From the NCBI RefSeq assembly GCF_032362555.1, contig NC_083534.1:1082001-1146000 (forward strand): a stretch of 64,000 bases of DNA, given 5' to 3'. The notes beneath the pieces are model-generated. The model did not search any database, had not been told where the DNA came from, and saw only the letters and a list, made by a program, of their open reading frames with translations. This DNA comes from Amyelois transitella. Lineage: Eukaryota > Arthropoda > Insecta > Lepidoptera > Pyralidae. Shown here one piece after another: positions 58,782 through 64,000 of the stretch. The first letter of the stretch is position 1. Each line of letters opens with the position of its first letter. Made by a program: the position numbers and the translations under genes.

Positions 58782-59775
58782 TTACAAATTAATAGTATCT
58801 ATGATGTTTTTACTACTGAACAACTGACATTAACAATTTCGAGCAAAAATCAACATATCACGTTTGTCTCATGGGAGCCCTTTTAAATATTAACATAAAT
58901 AATTCTAGTTTATGTTATTGTAGGTAACGAAAACATAAAACACACTGGTTTAAATTTTAACTTTCCAGCTGTCACGGTTCATGAGATACAGCCTGGTGAC
59001 TGACAAACGTACAGACAAAATCTTCCTTGCCTTCCTTAGATTTCTTTTGTAGTCTACAGGTGCCCTAAAAGAGGGTTTCGGGTAAACGGGGGTAATTAAC
59101 GGGTTTCTCCGTGGTATAAACCTGTGGCGATTTCACTAACGTCGCACCCGCCATCGGCCAATCACAGCGCGTATGCTAAATCGCGCAAGCAAAGTGTTAT
59201 AAAAATAATGTTACAATATCTATATAATTTATTGTATTAATTAATTTATTTGATAATGTTTATAATGTAAATTCATGGAACTATATTTTTCCATGCCAAC
59301 TGCGGCTGAATGTTTAGTGCTTAAAACAAATGTAACAACTGTATTATGACTCATTTATTGCATAATAAATCATTCATTCATTCAAAGATTACACGGATTA
59401 GAGCATAAATACATCGTCTGTCGTGCGGTTCCCCAGGTATCATCTAGCCTGACGGAAAAATCTCCCTTCCGTGGTGGTCGAGTCCGAATTATCGCTCCCG
59501 CTACAAATTAGAGTACCTACTTAGACCTAAACTACTTTCTACACAAGACGTATATATTTATAACTGACAGCTGAAGCTTTTATCGATAAAAATTTATCGA
59601 TAACGTTTGTCCGTTTGTTTGTACAAGCTTTGACACCAGTGATACAAAATCGTGACGAGTTACTTAGTCCAACTCAGAGTGGCTATTTTTAACAGACTAT
59701 AAAACAAACTATTCCTTGTATAATATATAGAATAGTATAGACATTTTTATTTATTTATTATGACGAATTTTTAAT
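58782..59775. other. No gene seen; eroded repeats
   Basis: Contains GTCACGGTTCATGAGATACAG at about 58973, a sequence I know as a common lepidopteran repeat. A LINE-like 3' end lies at about 59240-59395 (ACTGCGGCTGAATG, CATAATAAATCATTCATTC), and repeat K at 59388-59520. Confidence 0.45.
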
Positions 59776-60015
59776 TGTGCCGTGTGGTTCCTGGCACCAG
59801 TACAAAAAAGAATAGGACCACTCCATCTCTTTTCCATGGATGTCGTAAAAGGGATTCTTTTTTTAGGCGATGGGCTAGCAACCTGTCACTATTTGAATTT
59901 CAATTCTATCATTAAGCCAAATAGCTGAACGTGGCCTGGCCATTCAGCCTTTTCAAGACTGTTGGCTCTGTCTACCTCGTAAGCGATAAAGACGTGATCA
60001 TATGTGTGTATGTAT
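59776..60015 (+). repeat. SINE-A
   Basis: Complete apart from a deletion after GTCGTAAAAGG. Confidence 0.88.
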
Positions 60016-60427
60016 TTATTATAACAATTACAATTTGTAAAGTACAATAGGCGGACTTAATGCTAATAGCATTATCTAACAGTCTACCATTGGGTTAAAG
60101 CGGAGAACCTTTGTGTGGGTGATAATACGAGTAATACTTACTATACCATTTATGCTATATATAACCTAAACTACACTACACATACATACATATTTTATTA
60201 TCTTTTCCCTCTTTTCTTTCTTTCTTTTTCCCGCTTTATTTTCATCATGTTGGTTAAACTTTAGAGAAAGAGAGGGCAGATTGAAAATCATAATCAAAGC
60301 CAGTGAGTACTCTAGTTAACGAGTTAGTTAAAAAAAACTAAATTAATCTCAAAATTCCCTTGATCCGTTATTGTAACACTCTCCAAACTCATGCTTGTTC
60401 ACTAACATTATCAACAAGCTTTTGCAC

Positions 60428-60590
60428 AGGGATTACCTAGACGAACGTATCTTGATAAAATTAAGGACGTCCTGGTAAAGGGTCAGGTCGAGAGTGCCCG
60501 AAACCGCCGAGCTTGCATGAAGAGAGTTATGAATGTGGATGAAGCGAAGGAAGTATGCAGAGATCGTGGCAAGTGGAAAGAGGTAGTGTG
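60428..60590 (+). mobile_element. RTE 3' region without its tail
   Basis: GGATTACCTAGACGAACG to GGAAAGAGGTAGTG; cut by the SINE-T that follows. Confidence 0.85.
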
Positions 60591-60591
60591 T

Positions 60592-60836
60592 ATAAATATA
60601 AATATATAAAGGACAAATTACACAGATTGAGTTAGCCTCGAAGTAAGTTCGAGACTTGTGTTACGAGATACTAACTCAACGATACTTTATTTTATAATAA
60701 ATACTTATATAGATAAACATCCAAGACCCAGGCCAATCAGAGAAAGTTCTTTTCTCATCATGCCCTGACCGGGATTCGAACCCGGGACCTCCGGTGACAC
60801 AGACAAGCGTACTACCGCTGCGCCACAGAGGCCGTC
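60592..60836 (-). mobile_element. SINE-T, full length
   Basis: B box (GGATTCGAACCC on the plus strand) and A box (CCGCTGCGCCACA) intact; tail AATATAAATATATAAAGG at the left. It appears inserted into the RTE copy. A stray SINE-T piece lies at 61120-61162. Confidence 0.9.
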
Positions 60837-61799
60837 AGTATGTGTACATATATTGACACCTCGGTTTTCGAGTCCGCCTGTCTGTCAACAGACCCGTAGA
60901 TGTTTTTTTTTGTTGGCCTTTCGACCGGCGACCATTATCTTGTTTCAACCTTTTTTGTTTTGGAGACACGGAGCTAAATAGCTCTGGTATTTGTTCAGAA
61001 GTAAAAAAATATGGTTAAAAGTTATTCCAATGTTGTTATTTGTTGGTCGCGACTTAGGTTATTTTGTAAGAAGTCTTTGATAATGTGTCGCGTTAATATT
61101 TTAGAGAATTCTCTGATTGGCCTGGGTCTTGGATGCATATCTATATGTATAAGTATTTACAATTAAATAAATATGACACCAATAGAAAAAAGACAATATT
61201 TACAGCAAGCTTGTACTATATTTTGATCTATTATTTCTGTTACAACGAAAAAAATTAACAGAGTAATACGAGTTTTACTAGAAAAAGCAATTTTAACAAT
61301 ACAACATTAAAATTCTACAGCGCATTCACACATAAATTAAAACAATAACACATCCAATTAAGATTATTACGGATAACGCGTGTTAAACACATCCATATTA
61401 TAAATATCCCACCGTATAATTAGAGAAGGTCCAAATGGGCGACCTTGAGGTGAACCGACACATATATCATAAAAAATTATGTATGCTTAAATTTATTATC
61501 ACGTAAAAGATAAAAGTAAGGTTATAAATCATTGTTAAATAGACCCTGTTAAGAGGCAGTCGATAAATTATGATTATTATCAGTTAAAATGGTGGTTAAT
61601 GTGATCAAAAGCCTGAGTTTAATCGATAAAAGCTGGTTTTGTTTGTATTAGACGATATGAAGTTATTTTCTCGTGAAATTTACCTTTTTTTTTCGATTTG
61701 GCGTCATTGTTATTGTTTGTTTGTCGAGAAATATAAAAATATGAATTGGCGGACTCTTATCAGCCCAAAAAGGGATTTCTTTCAGTTAACTAATACTTG
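60837..61799. other. No gene seen
   Basis: AT-rich intergenic sequence with the SINE-T piece at 61120 and a LINE-tail-like piece near 61745-61790. Confidence 0.4.
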
Positions 61800-62020
61800 T
61801 GTCGTGAGGTTCCCGGTACCAATAAAAAAAGAATAAGACCACTCTATATCGATCCCATGGATGTCGTAAAAGGCGACTAAGGGATAGGCTTATAAACTTG
61901 GGATACTTCTTTTGTCACTATTTGAATCTCAATTCTATCATAAAGCCAAACAGCTGAACATGGCCTCTTGGCTCTGTCTACCCCGCAAGGGATATAGACG
62001 TGATTGTATGTATGCATGTA
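61800..62020 (+). repeat. SINE-A, internally deleted
   Basis: GTCGTGAGGTTCCCGGTACC to TGTATGTATGCATG, missing the GATGGGCTAGCAACC block. TAACTAATACTTGT occurs at about 61787 and again right after the tail. Confidence 0.88.
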
Positions 62021-62083
62021 ACTAATACTTGTTCCTAATGGTATTATCCAAAATATCCTAGCGTTAGTCATTCAATTTTTTTG

Positions 62084-62165
62084 GAAAGAAACCCATGGTG
62101 CAAGTACGCAGGGATTGTGGCAAGTGAAAAGATGTAGCCTTTGCCTACCCCTCCGAGAAAGAATA
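62084..62165 (+). mobile_element. RTE 3' end, eroded
   Basis: TACGCAGGGATTGTGGCAAG to CCCCTCCGAGAAAGAATAG. Confidence 0.65.
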
Positions 62166-62284
62166 GTGATTATGTTTTTATTGTATGAAAGTTTTCAAAC
62201 AAGTGCACATTCAATGTGAGAAATTTTACTTTAGCGGAAGAATTTAATCACAGATATCTGAATCGAGTCTGATTTCTGTTTATA

Positions 62285-62545
62285 CATACATACATACATA
62301 TAATCACGTCTATATCCCTTGCGGGGTAGACAGAGCCAACAGTCTTGAAAAGACTGATAGGCCACGTTCAGCTATCTGGCTTTAAAATAGAATTGAGATT
62401 CAAATAGTGACAGGTTGCTGGCCCATCGTCTAAAAGAAAAATCCCAAGTTTATAAGCCTACCCCTCAGTCGCCTTTTACGACATCCATGGGAGAGAGATG
62501 GAGTGGTCCTATTATTTTTCTATTGGTGCCGGGAACCACACGGCA
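62285..62545 (-). repeat. SINE-A with target duplication
   Basis: Complete, (CATA)4 edge; GATTTCTGTTTAT on both sides (about 62271 and 62547). Confidence 0.92.
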
Positions 62546-62704
62546 CGATTTCTGTTTATTTATAGCTGTATGTCTGTATGGTTATGAGCAATGACATATG
62601 TCATGAACGAAAATGCGATATGAAACAATTGACCCCAACGTGGTGTCATTTAATTTGCTGCAAAGCTGTTTACAAATGAGCGACCCACATTGTCTTAGGC
62701 TGGT

Positions 62705-62915
62705 ATTACACTTGCGTCATTTGACATACATACATATAATCACGTTTATATCCCTTGCGGGGTAAACAGAGGCAATAGTGACATGTTGCTTGTCCAACAC
62801 CTAAATAGAATCCCAAGTTTAAAAGCCTATCCCTCAGTTGCCTTTACGACATAATGTATATGGGAAAGACATGGAGTGGTCCAATTCTTTTTCTATTTGT
62901 GCCGGGAACCACACG
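62705..62915 (-). repeat. SINE-A, internally deleted
   Basis: CATACATACATATAATCACG to GTGCCGGGAACCACACG; lacks the AACAGTCTTGAAAAG block. Confidence 0.85.
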
Positions 62916-64000
62916 TACTTAGGTAAATATAACTTTCATGGCTAGAAGGAAAATTCATTATTTGCGATTCAGTGAATAAATAATATAATTATAAGGTGTT
63001 GATTTAATTTTTTATGATATTTCATTTGTAAGCATTAAATATAAGACCTTTTTAACCATTGCAGGGGTGACAAAATTGTATAGATATATATGTAAATCGC
63101 CAGATAGACAGACATGACAAACTTGTAACACCCCGTCTTGTTTTCGTCGGTTCTTAAAAAAAGTTATAGTCAGCCTACTCGCGTTTTGTCGTGAATCAGA
63201 TTGTCGTATGACTGATATGTAGTCCATTATTATAATTGCTTGTATACGCACGTGGGCGCGGTAGAATTTCTAATAACTTTTATCACTACGTTTGCATTTA
63301 GTTCTAACACGTAAAAATGCCATTTAGTTTCCGAGTTACGCACTTAAAAATATATCTGTCATTTGTCTAATAATACGTTCCAATTATAATGTACTTTTGA
63401 CAGCAACACAGTGACACCTAACCTTAGATCATTACATTTCTTCTAAGCACCAAAACTCTTAAAGTACTTACCTACTTTATTTTAAAGCTGGACTTTGATG
63501 AAATAAAATAAAGAAAGATATTATTTTATTGGAGCTTAAAATACAAGGAAAGATAACTTAAAAATCTTATTCTTACTTATATGCTACCAAAAAGGTTCTA
63601 ATCAGGTCATGTCATGACATGGTGACGACGCTGATTTGCAGTGCCAGCCTTCCTCCAAAGATTATCAAAATAACAATGAGTAAAATAAAAAAAAAAAACA
63701 AAAAACTTTCACTAGAAAAAAAAAACAAAAGCAAATTGTAACCAAAATATATCCGGCCACATGGCACTAATTAAAAACTCATTTGGTTTTAAATATCATA
63801 AATCAACCGACAAGTCCTGCGGGATTACCCGGGATTACGGGATTGCGCGGGGCGTACGGATTTGGCGCGGAAACGCTCATTTGTAAAACGAATTCTGGCG
63901 GAAAAACTGTTTTTTTTATAGATGACATTAAAAATACGACAAAGAAATTGAATTTAAAGTTGTAGCGAAAATCCTATGAGTAAAAGAAAACCCCAAATAT
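62916..64000. other. No gene seen at right end
   Basis: AT-rich with no listed repeat. A 60-codon frame at 63783-63965 contains a Gly/Thr-rich stretch (PGITGLRGAYGFGAE) but has no ATG-led structure or splice partner I can support. Confidence 0.4.

Overview
This window looks like nuclear DNA from a moth or butterfly (Lepidoptera). Genes are split by short introns with GT-AG borders. The spaces between exons are packed with interspersed repeats: short Helitrons with TC/ATCC starts and CTAG ends, tRNA-derived SINEs, 3' ends of an RTE-type LINE with (TATG)n tails, and about fifty copies of a roughly 260-bp repeat. Genus cannot be told from sequence alone. Family names used below (SINE-A, SINE-T, SINE-U, HEL-1/2/3, LINE-G) are local labels, defined in their first entries.

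Layout. 1-2053: a 5'-truncated non-LTR retrotransposon (endonuclease plus reverse transcriptase, minus strand) inside an intron of the next gene. 2201-4348: the first three coding exons of a PLPP4/5-type lipid phosphatase (minus), continuing off the left edge. 4539-4655: a possible 38-residue secreted peptide, head to head with it. 5506-11005: a complete six-exon omega-like glutathione S-transferase (minus) with Asn at the usual catalytic Cys. 12860-15790: the last three exons of a five-finger C2H2 zinc-finger gene (plus). 19772-21211: ALG10, the last glucosyltransferase of the lipid-linked oligosaccharide pathway, in one coding exon (minus). 22723-43280: a 14-exon gene (plus) whose exons join in frame to 1,422 residues and which I compare to the Three rows / separase helical-domain family. 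Its intron 12 holds an intact, very recent Ty1/copia element (35790-40277). 43.3-64 kb: almost all repeats, except a likely promoter with a non-coding first exon at 49172-49323 for a gene whose coding exons I could not find.

The genes show no operon logic and look like unrelated housekeeping, detoxification and regulatory genes. The unifying theme is retroelement traffic. SINE-A shares its 3' end and tail with the RTE element, which suggests that RTE moves it. Element 3' tails often lie within a few to some tens of bases of splice sites, and in the zinc-finger gene an RTE fragment appears to supply the stop codon. All gene models were built by hand from splice signals, reading frame and phase; no alignment or transcript was available.
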